64,000 bases of DNA from Cupriavidus taiwanensis LMG 19424 (GTDB lineage: Bacteria > Pseudomonadota > Gammaproteobacteria > Burkholderiales > Burkholderiaceae). The notes under the pieces are model-generated. The model was not told the DNA's origin and searched no databases. It was given only the letters and a program-made list of their open reading frames with translations. The DNA lies in NCBI RefSeq assembly GCF_000069785.1, contig NC_010528.1, positions 3,051,501 through 3,115,500 of the forward strand. The letters are read 5' to 3'. Shown here one piece after another: positions 26,050-37,984 of the stretch (within the stretch, counting starts at the first letter, position 1; each line of letters begins with the position of its first letter). The position numbers were made by a program, and so were the translations under genes.

Positions 26050-26074
26050 GCCCGCCGCTGCCTACGCGGCGGGC
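26050..26074. terminator. Hairpin between convergent lysA and msrQ, possible weak terminator
   Basis: GCCCGCCGC and GCGGCGGGC pair around a 7-base loop. There is no T-run on either side, and the stem overlaps the msrQ stop codon, so termination would be weak or Rho-aided. Confidence 0.35.
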
Positions 26075-26745
26075 TGGCGCGTCCCCGCGGCTGGCTTGCG
26101 CAGCCGCCACCACAGCCGCATCCCCAGCAGCACGAACACCACCGCTGCGTAGATCGACACCTCGCCGAAGTCGTTCTTGCCCGCCTTGTGCCACCAGTAA
26201 TGCAGGATGGCCAGCACCGCGATGGCATAGACCAGCCGGTGCAGCGCCTGCCAGCGCTTGCCGCCGAGGCGGCGCACCATGCCGTTGGTCGAGGTCAGCG
26301 CCAGCGGCACCATCAGCATGAAGGCGGTAAAGCCAACCGTGATGAAGGGCCGCTTGTACACGTCCTTGATCATGTAGGCCACGTCAAAGCCGCGATCCAC
26401 GCCGATCCACAGCAGGAAGTGCTGCAAGCCGTAGAAGAACGCAAACAAACCCAGCATGCGCCGCATCCGGATCAGCCAGTTCCAGCCGGTGAGGCGGCGC
26501 AGCGGCGTGATCGCCAGCGTCAGGCACAGCATCACCAGCGTCCAGGTGCCGGTCGAACGCGTGACGAATTCGAGCGGGTTGGCGCCGTACTGTCCGGTCG
26601 CGCCCAGGTACAGCAGCCGCACGAACGGCAGCAGCGCCAGTACCCAGATCAGCACCTTGAGCGCGCGCACCCGCTGCGGCGCCAGCGTCGCCAGGCCTGC
26701 CGGCTTGCGCACGGCGGCCGCGGCGGCAGAGGAAGAGGTAGCCAT
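26062..26745 (-). CDS. msrQ: MsrQ, haem-binding membrane subunit of the periplasmic methionine sulfoxide reductase
   Basis: MsrQ draws electrons from the inner membrane and hands them to MsrP. The 227-residue protein has a ferric-reductase-like fold with about six hydrophobic segments and His haem ligands visible in FYGLQHFLLW, ALHRLVY and ILHYWWHKAG. The start chosen is the ATG at 26745 with AAGG 8 bases upstream; an ATG at 26760 that overlaps the msrP stop (TGATG) is also possible. It is cotranscribed with msrP. Confidence 0.92.
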   Translation of the reverse strand: MATSSSAAAAAVRKPAGLATLAPQRVRALKVLIWVLALLPFVRLLYLGATGQYGANPLEFVTRSTGTWTLVMLCLTLAITPLRRLTGWNWLIRMRRMLGLFAFFYGLQHFLLWIGVDRGFDVAYMIKDVYKRPFITVGFTAFMLMVPLALTSTNGMVRRLGGKRWQALHRLVYAIAVLAILHYWWHKAGKNDFGEVSIYAAVVFVLLGMRLWWRLRKPAAGTRQPAA

Positions 26746-26759
26746 GCGCTCGCCTTGCA

Positions 26760-27761
<1,002 letters not shown>

Positions 27762-27937
27762 GGTTTTCCTCGGTTGCCTGGTCGTGCCCGCGCCGAAGTG
27801 CTGGCGCGCTTGCAGGATTGGACTCCGGGCTTGGTCGCGGAGTGCGGGCCAGTCCTGACAGTTTTTTTGTGATGCTGCCGAAACGACGCGGCAGCGGCAC
27901 CTTCGCGTACCAGGTGCCGCAAGCGCGGCGCGGTGCG

Positions 27938-28801
27938 CTATCCGCCCTGGTATTGCTGGTACACCACCTGCGCCAGCGTCAGCAGCCGGGCGCGCTCCAG
28001 CGGCCCCGCCAGCGCAAAGCCCAGGTCGCGGTCGATCCAGTAGAACGCCATCATCGGGTCGCGGCCCGGTACTCGCCGCCGCGCGCCCTCTCCCGTCATG
28101 CGCTCGACGCGGAAGCCGGTATCGGGCGTGCCCTGCGCCATGCGCCGCAGTTGCAGCGACAGTCGCGTGCCGTCGTCGGCTTCATACATCAGGATCGCCG
28201 ACGGGCCGCCCTCGGCCACGCCCAGCCGGCCCCCGATCAGGTGGAAGCCTTGCGCGCGCAGGTCGGGCACCTGCAGGGCCGTGCCCAGGCGCCGGGACAG
28301 CCAGGCGACCAGGTGGGCCTCTTCGGTCGCGGCGACTTCCACCGGGTGGCGCATCTCCGGGGCGTAGACCGCATGCGTGGCCAGCGCCTCGCGCGCAAAG
28401 CGCTCGCCCGGCGCGAGCACCAGCCTGCTGCCGCCGAGGCGGCCGTGCGCCAGCCACCCCAGCGTACCGCCGACGGCCAGCAACGCGACCGACGCGCAAG
28501 TGGCCGCCAGGGCCATGGTCCAGCGCGGCCGGGGCCGGGTGCCGTCGCGCCGGCCGTCGCGGGCGCGGGTGCGCCCCTGGTCGCCGTGCAAACCCGGCGG
28601 CAAGGCCGCCAGCGGCACCGGTTCGTTGAGTACCGGGTCGAGCGAGCGATGCAGCGCCTCGGCCTGCCGGCGCCAGGCAGCCACCTGTGCCGCCGCGTCC
28701 GGGTGCTGCGCGAGGTAGGCCTCGACGGCGGCGCGGCGCGCGCCGGTCAGCTGGCCGTCGGCATAGGCGTGGAGATCGGCTTCGTGGATGCCCGCCATCA
28801 T
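27938..28801 (-). CDS. Anti-sigma factor, transmembrane, partner of the upstream ECF sigma factor
   Basis: The 287-residue protein starts with a zinc-finger-like anti-sigma domain ([27 protein letters not shown]), which lacks a full His-x3-Cys-x2-Cys set. A single membrane helix (about 93-115) and a periplasmic domain follow. It is expected to hold the ECF factor inactive at the membrane until an envelope signal arrives. The start overlaps the sigma-factor stop (ATGA); two adjacent ATGs (28801, 28798) are possible. The inducing signal is unknown. Confidence 0.83.
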   Translation of the reverse strand: MMAGIHEADLHAYADGQLTGARRAAVEAYLAQHPDAAAQVAAWRRQAEALHRSLDPVLNEPVPLAALPPGLHGDQGRTRARDGRRDGTRPRPRWTMALAATCASVALLAVGGTLGWLAHGRLGGSRLVLAPGERFAREALATHAVYAPEMRHPVEVAATEEAHLVAWLSRRLGTALQVPDLRAQGFHLIGGRLGVAEGGPSAILMYEADDGTRLSLQLRRMAQGTPDTGFRVERMTGEGARRRVPGRDPMMAFYWIDRDLGFALAGPLERARLLTLAQVVYQQYQGG

Positions 28802-29337
28802 TTCACCCGTTGCAGCGGATTGGCGGCGGTGGGAGTCCGGGTCGGGGCCGCGCCGTCGAGCAGCCGCCGCATCTGTTCGCGTGCCCGCGCCAGCCGCGAC
28901 ATCACCGTGCCCTGCGGGATGTCGAGCACGCGCGCGGCCTCGGCGTAGGTCATTTGTTCCAGGCTGACCAGCAGCAGCACCGCGCGCTGCGGCTCGGGCA
29001 GTTGCGCCAGCGCCTGCGACAGGTCGCGCCGAAGGCCCGGGTCTTCGGCGGGGCCGCTGACCTCGGGCAGGGTATCGGTGGCCACCACCAGGTCCTTGCG
29101 GCGCAAGGCGTTCAGGCGCAGGCGGTGCATCAGCGTCAGCAGCCACGGCAGCAGGCCGTCGGCACCGTCGCCCCACCAGGCGCCGGGGCGCAGGCGGAAG
29201 CGCCAGCGGTAGCGCAGCGCGCGCTCGAGCGTGTCCTGCACCAGGTCGTCGGCCAGGGCCGCGTCGCCGGTAAGGCCGCGCGCATGGCGCCGCAGCCGCG
29301 GCGCCAGCGCAACGAGCTGGCCGTCAAACCCTTCCAT
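28798..29337 (-). CDS. RNA polymerase ECF-type sigma factor
   Basis: The 179-residue protein has region 2 (AALADDLVQDTLERALRY, LLPWLLTLMHRLRLNALRR) and region 4 (LPEPQRAVLLLVSLEQMTYAEAARVLDIPQGTVMSRLARAREQMRRLL), with no regions 1 or 3, as in ECF factors. It is followed with a 4-base overlap by its anti-sigma gene. It is preceded by a lipoprotein gene 51 bases upstream on the same strand, so the three probably form one autoregulated operon. Confidence 0.92.
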   Translation of the reverse strand: MEGFDGQLVALAPRLRRHARGLTGDAALADDLVQDTLERALRYRWRFRLRPGAWWGDGADGLLPWLLTLMHRLRLNALRRKDLVVATDTLPEVSGPAEDPGLRRDLSQALAQLPEPQRAVLLLVSLEQMTYAEAARVLDIPQGTVMSRLARAREQMRRLLDGAAPTRTPTAANPLQRVK

Positions 29338-29388
29338 GCCGGGATGGCCGTCGTGACCGGGGTGGCTCAGGTAGTGGCTGCCGCCGCG

Positions 29389-29826
29389 TCAGGGCTTGGC
29401 CACGTGCCAGACGTTGTTGACGTTGTCGCCGGTGCGGTCGCCCGGCTTGGCGTCCTTGGCGAAGCGGTACAGCGGCTGGCCGCGGTAGGCCCACTGCTTG
29501 CTGCCGTCATCGCGTGTGATGATGGTGTACTGGCCCGAACCGCTGGTGCCCGGGGCCGCCATCAGCGGCGGCCAGTTGGTGGCGCAGGGGCCATTGCAGG
29601 CACTCTTGCCGCTGCCGGCGGTGTCGCGGTCAAAGGTGTACAGCGTCAGGCCCTGCGGATCGGTCAGCACGCCATCGGTCACCTTCACCGTGGGCGGCAG
29701 ATTGCCGGCGCTGCCGCCGCCCATGCCCATGCCGGCACAACCGGCGAGCAGGACGGCCGCGCAGCCGAGCGCGAGCGCGCCGGGACGAACCAGGGATGCA
29801 GCAGCGTTACGACGCAGACTTGCCAT
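29389..29826 (-). CDS. Secreted-repeat lipoprotein with Y-x4-D motifs (COG4315 type)
   Basis: This 145-residue protein has a signal peptide with lipobox LLAGC, a Gly/Met-rich linker and two copies of the secreted repeat. These are seen as LTLYTFDRDTAGSGKSAC and QPLYRFAKDAKPGDRTGD, plus the conserved CNGPCATNWPPL. The function of the family is unknown. It is commonly encoded beside ECF sigma/anti-sigma pairs, as here. The ATG at 29826 is preferred because GGAGA lies 8 bases upstream; an ATG at 29841 overlaps that site. Confidence 0.85.
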   Translation of the reverse strand: MASLRRNAAASLVRPGALALGCAAVLLAGCAGMGMGGGSAGNLPPTVKVTDGVLTDPQGLTLYTFDRDTAGSGKSACNGPCATNWPPLMAAPGTSGSGQYTIITRDDGSKQWAYRGQPLYRFAKDAKPGDRTGDNVNNVWHVAKP

Positions 29827-29876
29827 GATCTTGTTCTCCATGCAATTCGGCGCCGCCAGCCGGCACCGTCCCTCCA

Positions 29877-29906
29877 GTAAACACCGGATGTGATCTCTTT
29901 ATTCCC
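29877..29906 (-). promoter_or_regulatory. Candidate ECF-type promoter of the lipoprotein-sigma-anti-sigma operon
   Basis: The minus strand reads GGGAATAAA (29898-29906), then 13 bases, then GTGTTTAC (29877-29884), about 50 bases before the lipoprotein ATG. A GGAATAA -35 with a GT-rich -10 is the usual form of ECF-dependent promoters, and ECF operons are often autoregulated. This is inference from pattern only. Confidence 0.4.
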
Positions 29907-29935
29907 GCAGCGGCCAAAAAAATTGAAAAAAAGTC

Positions 29936-29963
29936 AAAAAAAAAAACCTGCCCGAAGGCAGGT
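29936..29963 (-). terminator. Terminator after ccsB
   Basis: On the minus strand, ACCTGCC, a TTCG tetraloop, GGCAGGT and a run of about ten T. It lies 25 bases after the ccsB stop. Confidence 0.93.
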
Positions 29964-29987
29964 CTTTTGCATGGCAGCATGCGCGCG

Positions 29988-31187
29988 TCAGAGTTCACCG
30001 TAGCTGTGCAGCCCCGACAGGAACATGTTCACGCCCAGGAACGCAAAGGTCGTCACCAGCAGGCCGACCAGCGCCCACCAGGCCGCCACCGTGCCGCGCA
30101 GCCCCTTCATCAGCCGCATATGCAGCCAGGCCGCGTAGTTCAGCCAGACGATCAGCGCCCAGGTTTCCTTGGGATCCCAGCTCCAGTAGCCGCCCCAGGC
30201 CTCGGCCGCCCACAGTGCACCCAGGATGGTGGCGATGGTGAAGAAGGCAAAGCCGACCGCGATGGCCTTGTACATCACGTCGTCGAGCAGTTCCAGCGAC
30301 GGCAGGCGCTCGGCCAGGATGCCGCGCTGCTTGAGCAGGTAGGCCACCGCGACCATCGCCGCCAGCGCAAAGGTGCCGTAGCCGATAAAGTTGGCGGGCA
30401 CATGGATCTTCATCCACCAGCTTTGCAGCGCCGGCACCAGCGGCTGGATCTCCTGGGCGTTGCGGCTGACCGTGTACCACAGCAGGAAGCCGACCGCGGC
30501 CGACACCACCAGCATCACGAACGGCCCCAGCGCGCGCGTGGCGTAACGGCCTTCGTAGTACAGGTAGAACAGCGAGGTGATCAGCGTGAACAGCACGAAG
30601 ACTTCGTACAGGTTCGAGATCGGGATGTGGCCGATGTCGGTGCCAAGCAGGTAGGACTCGTACCAGCGCACCAGCATGCCGGTGAAGCCCAGCACCACCG
30701 CGCCCCAGCACAGCTTGCTGCCCAGGCTGTAGCCCGTGCCCGAGCGCGTCGCCAGCCCGACCCAGTAGAACAGCGTGGACAGGAACACCAGCGCGCTCAT
30801 CCACAGGATGGCCGACTGGCTCGACAGGAAGTACTTGAGGAAGAAGGCCTGGTCGGCGCGCGCGAGCTGGCCCTGGTAGAGCTGGATGGCAAACAGGGAC
30901 AGCACCGCCAGCGCCACCATCAGCAGCCGCACCGGCTTCCAGTGCCAGCCGAGCAGCGCGAAGGTCGGCACGGCGCCGATCAGCACCGCCTTGTCGTAGC
31001 CGTCCATCCACTGCCCGTATTGCGACAGCGCCACGCCGGCGCCCACGGCCAGCGCCAGCGCGAACAGCCAGTCCACCCAGTTCAGGCGGCGCAAGAAGGA
31101 AGGTTCGAGGTAGGCCTCGTCGGCGCCAGTGTCGCCGCGCGTGGCGCCGCGCATGGCGGGTCCGGCCTGGTTCACATTAGAAGACAT
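29988..31187 (-). CDS. ccsB: Cytochrome c biogenesis protein CcsB (ResC, system II)
   Basis: CcsB works with ResB as the system II haem exporter and cytochrome c synthetase. The 399-residue membrane protein has about eight hydrophobic segments and the tryptophan-rich haem-binding WWD-type motif WGGYWSWDPKETWALIVW. Flanking His residues are in the HIPISNLYE, KIHVPANFIGYG and WLHMRLMKG segments. It follows resB by 16 bases. The substrate cytochrome may include the cytochrome c4 encoded just upstream. Confidence 0.94.
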   Translation of the reverse strand: MSSNVNQAGPAMRGATRGDTGADEAYLEPSFLRRLNWVDWLFALALAVGAGVALSQYGQWMDGYDKAVLIGAVPTFALLGWHWKPVRLLMVALAVLSLFAIQLYQGQLARADQAFFLKYFLSSQSAILWMSALVFLSTLFYWVGLATRSGTGYSLGSKLCWGAVVLGFTGMLVRWYESYLLGTDIGHIPISNLYEVFVLFTLITSLFYLYYEGRYATRALGPFVMLVVSAAVGFLLWYTVSRNAQEIQPLVPALQSWWMKIHVPANFIGYGTFALAAMVAVAYLLKQRGILAERLPSLELLDDVMYKAIAVGFAFFTIATILGALWAAEAWGGYWSWDPKETWALIVWLNYAAWLHMRLMKGLRGTVAAWWALVGLLVTTFAFLGVNMFLSGLHSYGEL

Positions 31188-31203
31188 AGCGTACCTGCTC
31201 GAT

Positions 31204-33411
31204 TCAGTGGGGAGTGCCGGCGGGCTCTTGGGCGGCGCTTTGGCCCCCTGCGGCGCGGCCGATGTCGTCGCGCAGCGCCGTGAATTCCTTCTCGAAATCC
31301 AGGGTGCGGCGCTGGGTCGACATCGCCATCAGCACATGGCTGCCGGCATCGCCGTCGCCGGTGTGGCCCGTGGCGGACGCGTCGGCGGGCTTTTCCTTCA
31401 CCCAGACCCAGACCCGGCGCTCGCGGATATAGAACATCGCGAACACGCCCAGCACCAGCAGTAGACAGCCAAGATACACGATGTTCTTGCCCGGCGCACG
31501 GGTCAACTGGAACACGCTGGCCTTGATTTCCTGGAAGTCGTCGAGCTGCAGGAACACGGGGGCGCCATAGAAGAAACTATCCGACAGCGCGTTGATGGCC
31601 TGCTGCAGGAACGCGCCGCTCTGGGCACTGTTGGCCACCGCCGGCAGCTGGTCCTGCGCGCGAGCGAGCTGCCACAGCTCCCACATCGAGCCGTTCAGGA
31701 TCTTCAGCAGCACGTCGGCGGCCTTCTGCTGCTCGGCCGGCGGCACCGATTTTTCCAGGAAGGCGGCGATGGCGGTGAAGCCGCCCGGCGGCGAATCCGG
31801 CGTGGGACGCGTCGCCCCCGCGAACAGGTCGAGCGCGCGCAGCGCGCTTTCGGCCAGCTGCCGGCGCAGCTCGGCCTTGTCGTCACCAGGCATCGATGCC
31901 AGCGCGAAGCGGCGCGCGGCCTCGCCGCGCAGCGCGCGGTCCTGCAGCGCGGCGCGCACGCGCATCCAGTCGGCCACGCTGCCCTGGTCGTCGGCGGGAA
32001 TGCGCAGGTAGCGGAACGGCTCGCTCGGGGACTCGCGCATGCCGGCGAGGAACACCGACTGGCCGTCCATCTGCACCGGCACCATGTAGTTGTTGTACTC
32101 GCGCGCCTGCCCGGTGCGGTCGCGCAGCTTGTACTGCACCGACGGGCCGACATTGCGCAGCGTCTTGGCGCGGTCGGTGCTGGCGGCGGCGCCCAGGTGC
32201 TTGTCCAGGGTCTCGTTGAAGGACTTGCGCGCCACGCCGCGTGCATCGGGCTTGCCCGAGGCATCGGTGACGTTCTCGATATTCATCAGCCGGAAGTCGC
32301 TGAACTCCACCGTGAGCCCGTCGCTGTCCGCGCTGGTGCCGGTGCCGGCCAGCGGCTTGTTGCCGCCCACCGCGCCATCGATCTTGAAGGTGGCGTGGGC
32401 GCTGCCCTGCATCGGATAGCCGACGAACTTCAGGCGCGAGCCGCCGTCCTCGAAGCTGGACTGGTAGATGGCGATGCCGTCGACGATCAGCGGCTCGTTC
32501 ACCTTGATGGTGGCCTCGGTCTGCTTGCCGGTGGCGCGATCGGTCACGACCACGTCCGAGGCAAACAGCTTGGGCATGCCGGTTTCGTAGAAGTCGACCT
32601 TGAACTTTTTGAGCGTGATCGCGAAGGGCAGGTCCTGCACCAGCGCGCCGTCGGCGATGTTGAGGATGGCGGTGGAGACGGTCGAGCCCTCGGGCACGTA
32701 GGCGTTGCCGCGGAAACCGGGATTGTTCACCGACAGCCGGTGCTGCGGCGGGATCTCGCTGATCACCGCGTTGCCGCGGATCGGCGTCTTGTCGCCCAGC
32801 CACATCTGCGCGCGGATGAGCAGGTCGCCGTCGAGCAGGCCGCCGAGGCAGATCACCACGATGGCGGTGTGGGCCAGGATATAGCCGGCCTTGTTGGCAG
32901 CACCGGCCTTGGCGGCGAGCAGCGTGGCGCCGTCGTGCTCGACCGCCTTGATGCGGTAGCCGCGGTTGCGCAGCAACGCCGACAGCCGGCCGACCGCCTC
33001 GGCGCGCGGACGCGCGCCGTCGAACTCGCCGCGATGATGGAAGGCACGCAGGCTGCGCTCGCGCACATGGTCCTTCCACGAGCGCATGTCGGCGATCATC
33101 TTCGGCGCGTTGCGCACCAGGCACAGGCTGGTGGACACCACCAGGAACGCCAGGATCAGCAGGAACCACCACGACCCGTAGACCTTCTGCAGCGACAGCG
33201 TATGGAACACCTCGGCCCAGAACGGGCCGAACTGGTTGACGTAGTTGGGATACGGCTCGTTCTGCTTGAGCACGGTGCCGATCACGCTGGCGATGGAGAT
33301 CACCGTCAGCAGCGCGATCGCAAAGCGCATCGAGGACAACAATTCGACCGCGTCGCGCAGCACGCGGTGAGAGGTCTTCAGGTGCAGCCCTGAAGTGGAA
33401 GCGGTCGACAT
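31204..33411 (-). CDS. resB: Cytochrome c biogenesis protein ResB (Ccs1, system II)
   Basis: ResB is the partner of CcsB and presents apocytochrome to haem. The 735-residue protein has two or three N-terminal membrane helices (FAIALLTVISIASVIGTVLKQNEPYPNYVNQFGPFWAEVF is a strong signature, read here in parts), a further helix around residue 175, a large periplasmic domain and a C-terminal helix near residue 660. Its start at 33411 is near a weak AGG. It is in an operon with ccsB. Confidence 0.94.
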   Translation of the reverse strand: MSTASTSGLHLKTSHRVLRDAVELLSSMRFAIALLTVISIASVIGTVLKQNEPYPNYVNQFGPFWAEVFHTLSLQKVYGSWWFLLILAFLVVSTSLCLVRNAPKMIADMRSWKDHVRERSLRAFHHRGEFDGARPRAEAVGRLSALLRNRGYRIKAVEHDGATLLAAKAGAANKAGYILAHTAIVVICLGGLLDGDLLIRAQMWLGDKTPIRGNAVISEIPPQHRLSVNNPGFRGNAYVPEGSTVSTAILNIADGALVQDLPFAITLKKFKVDFYETGMPKLFASDVVVTDRATGKQTEATIKVNEPLIVDGIAIYQSSFEDGGSRLKFVGYPMQGSAHATFKIDGAVGGNKPLAGTGTSADSDGLTVEFSDFRLMNIENVTDASGKPDARGVARKSFNETLDKHLGAAASTDRAKTLRNVGPSVQYKLRDRTGQAREYNNYMVPVQMDGQSVFLAGMRESPSEPFRYLRIPADDQGSVADWMRVRAALQDRALRGEAARRFALASMPGDDKAELRRQLAESALRALDLFAGATRPTPDSPPGGFTAIAAFLEKSVPPAEQQKAADVLLKILNGSMWELWQLARAQDQLPAVANSAQSGAFLQQAINALSDSFFYGAPVFLQLDDFQEIKASVFQLTRAPGKNIVYLGCLLLVLGVFAMFYIRERRVWVWVKEKPADASATGHTGDGDAGSHVLMAMSTQRRTLDFEKEFTALRDDIGRAAGGQSAAQEPAGTPH

Positions 33412-33452
33412 GTGCAGTGAAACCTAAAACAGCGTACGGCCTGGAAATGAAT

Positions 33453-33490
33453 AAAGGGTGGACATGCTTTGGCAAGCAGGCCACCCTTTT
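33453..33490 (-). terminator. Terminator after the cytochrome c4 gene
   Basis: On the minus strand, AAAGGGTGG pairs with CCACCCTTT around a 19-base loop that has its own small stem; a T-rich stretch follows. It lies about 110 bases after the cytochrome c4 stop, just in front of resB. Confidence 0.75.
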
Positions 33491-33599
33491 CGATTGTGAC
33501 AAGCGCGTTCGGTTGCATGCCTGGCCGCGCCTTCCGGCGGCGGCCGCTCAACCGATGCGCCGGCGCGCGGAGCCGCCAGCGTCGCGGAATCCCGGATCG

Positions 33600-34259
33600 T
33601 CAGCGAACCCCGGCGACGTAGTCCGCCACCGCCTTGATCTCGGCATCCGACATCTTGGCGGCGATGGTCGTCATGACCGGGTTGTTCTTGCGGGTGCCCT
33701 GGCGGAATGCCACCAGTTGTGCCTCGGTATAGTCGGCCCACTGGCCGCCGATGCGCGGATACTGGGCCGGAATGCCTGCGCCGGCAGGGCCATGGCAGGC
33801 AGCGCAGGCCGGCACGCCCTTGGCGGCGATGCCGGCGCGGTAGATCTTCTGGCCGGCTTCGATGCTGTCCTTGTTCTTGGCGGTGGCCGGCTTGAGCGGC
33901 TGCTTGGCCAGGTAGGCGCCGAGGTTGCGCATTTCCTCGTCGGTCAGCACCGACGCCATCGGCACCATGATCGCGTTGTTGCGGGCCTTGGCCTTGAAGT
34001 CGGCGAGTTGCTTGTGGACGTACTCGGGATGCTGCGCGGCCAGCTTGGGATTGGCGGCGGCCGCGCTGTTGCCGGCGGCACCGTGGCAGCTCAGGCAGGC
34101 GGGCACATTGCGATCGGGGGCACCTTGCGTGTACAGCGTTTCACCCTTGGCGGGGTCCGCCTTTGCGGCGGCCTGCTCTGCGGCAGATGCCAGACCGGAA
34201 AGGGCGGCGGCAGGAACGGCCAGAGCCAGGACACCCAGAATCTTCGCAATGCGGTTCAT
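33600..34259 (-). CDS. Cytochrome c4, dihaem periplasmic electron carrier
   Basis: The 219-residue protein has a Sec signal peptide (ending around ASAAEQ) and two c-type domains, each with one haem motif (CLSCH and CAACH). Axial Met candidates are in IMVPMASVLTDEEM and NPVMTTIAAKM. Cytochromes c4 carry electrons from the bc1 complex to terminal oxidases. The start is the ATG at 34259 with AAGGTG upstream; the frame stays open to 34460 but that part is not family-like. It lies next to the ResB/CcsB maturation genes. Confidence 0.9.
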   Translation of the reverse strand: MNRIAKILGVLALAVPAAALSGLASAAEQAAAKADPAKGETLYTQGAPDRNVPACLSCHGAAGNSAAAANPKLAAQHPEYVHKQLADFKAKARNNAIMVPMASVLTDEEMRNLGAYLAKQPLKPATAKNKDSIEAGQKIYRAGIAAKGVPACAACHGPAGAGIPAQYPRIGGQWADYTEAQLVAFRQGTRKNNPVMTTIAAKMSDAEIKAVADYVAGVR

Positions 34260-34756
34260 TCGCACACCTTCTCTGAATTGTTTTGGATACCGTGATGCGT
34301 GCCGGTCCGGCGCTTTGCCGGCGGTGAGGACGCGCCGGTGCAAAAGGCTGGGAATCGTGGCGACCCGCGAGCGGCTGACCGATCCGCGCAACGCTGGCCG
34401 TGGCGGCAGACCCCGCCAGCCCGCGCCCGCTGCCGCCGCACCGTCCGGTGCAACGCGCAATGCGGGGCAAGGCCTTGCCCACGATGGAACGACACACTAG
34501 GCTTCCCGCCCGGACGACGGCAGCCGAGGCACGCGGCATGGATGCCACGCGTCACCCGCTCAGGAGACCGTAAACCGGCGTATTGTACAATAAGTTATGT
34601 GCCGGATTGATGCCTTGCGCCGTGTCGTGCCCGCTTCGGGCTGCGCCAGATCAACCCCGGCGGGCGGCCACAAGCCGCAGCCATCCCACCCTGGCGAGAC
34701 CCCGGCCCCGCCCGCGCTGCGCGCGGCTTCCGCGTCCCGCCCCACCGCTCTAGCGC
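34260..34756. other. Divergent intergenic region between cytochrome c4 and engB
   Basis: No gene is supported in these 497 bases. The one notable element is a 12-bp perfect palindrome, TATTGTACAATA (34581-34592), in a locally AT-rich patch. It contains overlapping TACAAT -10-like hexamers on both strands and could be a shared promoter or operator core, but no -35 hexamer with good spacing is seen on either side. Confidence 0.5.
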
Positions 34757-36714
<1,958 letters not shown>

Positions 36715-36730
36715 CGCCGACCGACCGCGC

Positions 36731-37954
36731 ATGGAGTTGCTAGGTTTCTCAGCGAGCCAGGTACACCCGCTCGCCTCGCTCACCGAGGCGGGCAGTTTCC
36801 TGTCAGGCAATGCCGCGTCGCTGTTCGTGTGGGCGGACTTCTCCACCGAAGAGGTCACCGCGGCGCCCGACGCGTGGCGCGAGCAGGTGCGCCAGCTGGC
36901 CGGCGCGCCCATCCTCGACCTGCACATGGCCGACGCCACCAACGCCGCGCATCCGTCGTACTTCGATACGACCCATGCGTACGACATGGTGATCTTCCGC
37001 AAGCTCACCTTCGAAACCAGCCGCGCCATTGTCGGGGCCGAGCCGCAGGATGCGGCGGCCGGCGGCGCTAGTCTCACCAAGCCGCCCGCGGCCGAGGCAG
37101 CGGCCCGCCAGAAGCGTCATGCGCCTGGCTTCCTGCCGGCACTGGCCAAGATCGATACCCAGCCGGTCACGTTCTTCATGTTCGACACCGTGCTGGTCAC
37201 GGTGCGCTCCGGGCCGTCGCGCACCATCGACCAGGTGCGCCAGCGGCTGCTCGAGCTGTGCCAGGCGCCGCGTCCGCAAGCCGTGCCTGCGCGTGGCAAC
37301 GGCCAGTCGCTGCTGCATGGCATCCGTCCGCCGAGCCGGCCCGAGGACCTGATGCTGCGTCTGCTCAACGCCATGGTCGACCGCTACCTGGAGCTGCGCG
37401 CGCCGCTGACGCGCCAGCTCGACCGCTGGCAGCGCGCGCTGCTGAACTCGCGCCGCAGCTTCTCCAGCTGGGAAGGCCTGCTCGATGCCCGCATCCAGCT
37501 GCGCAAGCTGGAACACCTGAGCGAGGAGCAGCGCGACGCGCTGCAGGAATTCCGCGACAGCCTGCTCGACAACCGCTACAGCAGCGACCAGCCCGGCGGC
37601 GCGGCCAATGCGCCGGGGCGCGACGAAGTGCTGCTGGTGCGCATCAACGACGTGATGGAGCATATCCAGCGGGTGCTGGCGCATGCGCGCCGGCTGGAGG
37701 ATTCGATCGAATCGGCGGTGCAGATCCACTTCTCGGCGGTCGCGCACCGCACCAACCGCACCATGCGCGCGCTGACGCTGATCACGGCGCTGTTCATGCC
37801 GCTGACGCTGATCACCGGCGTCTTCGGCATGAACTTCGAGCGCATGCCGTGGCTGCAGGAGCCGCAGGGCTTCTGGTGGTCGATCGGCCTGATGGGTGCC
37901 GTGGCGGTGGTCCTGGCGGCGCTGTGGGGACTGGCGCGGCAGCTGGAGCGCTAG
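36731..37954 (+). CDS. CorA-family magnesium/divalent-cation transporter
   Basis: CorA forms a pentameric inner-membrane channel for Mg2+ and related ions. The 407-residue protein has a long cytoplasmic domain with helices rich in Arg/Leu (LLDARIQLRKLEHLSEEQRDALQEF). Two C-terminal membrane helices follow, and the first ends in the GMN selectivity motif (TGVFGMNFERMPW). An insertion rich in Ala/Pro (about residues 100-130) is not in E. coli CorA. It lies 16 bases after hemB on the same strand. Which ion it carries cannot be told. Confidence 0.88.
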   Translation: MELLGFSASQVHPLASLTEAGSFLSGNAASLFVWADFSTEEVTAAPDAWREQVRQLAGAPILDLHMADATNAAHPSYFDTTHAYDMVIFRKLTFETSRAIVGAEPQDAAAGGASLTKPPAAEAAARQKRHAPGFLPALAKIDTQPVTFFMFDTVLVTVRSGPSRTIDQVRQRLLELCQAPRPQAVPARGNGQSLLHGIRPPSRPEDLMLRLLNAMVDRYLELRAPLTRQLDRWQRALLNSRRSFSSWEGLLDARIQLRKLEHLSEEQRDALQEFRDSLLDNRYSSDQPGGAANAPGRDEVLLVRINDVMEHIQRVLAHARRLEDSIESAVQIHFSAVAHRTNRTMRALTLITALFMPLTLITGVFGMNFERMPWLQEPQGFWWSIGLMGAVAVVLAALWGLARQLER

Positions 37955-37984
37955 CCGCAGGGCTGGGTACGCCTCACGTGCAAG

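Noticed and set aside
27874..27920. Hairpins GCTGCC/GGCAGC and GCGGCACCT/AGGTGCCGC after the anti-sigma gene
   Set aside because: The nearby T-run is on the wrong strand and side for a terminator of the minus-strand operon, so I do not call one.
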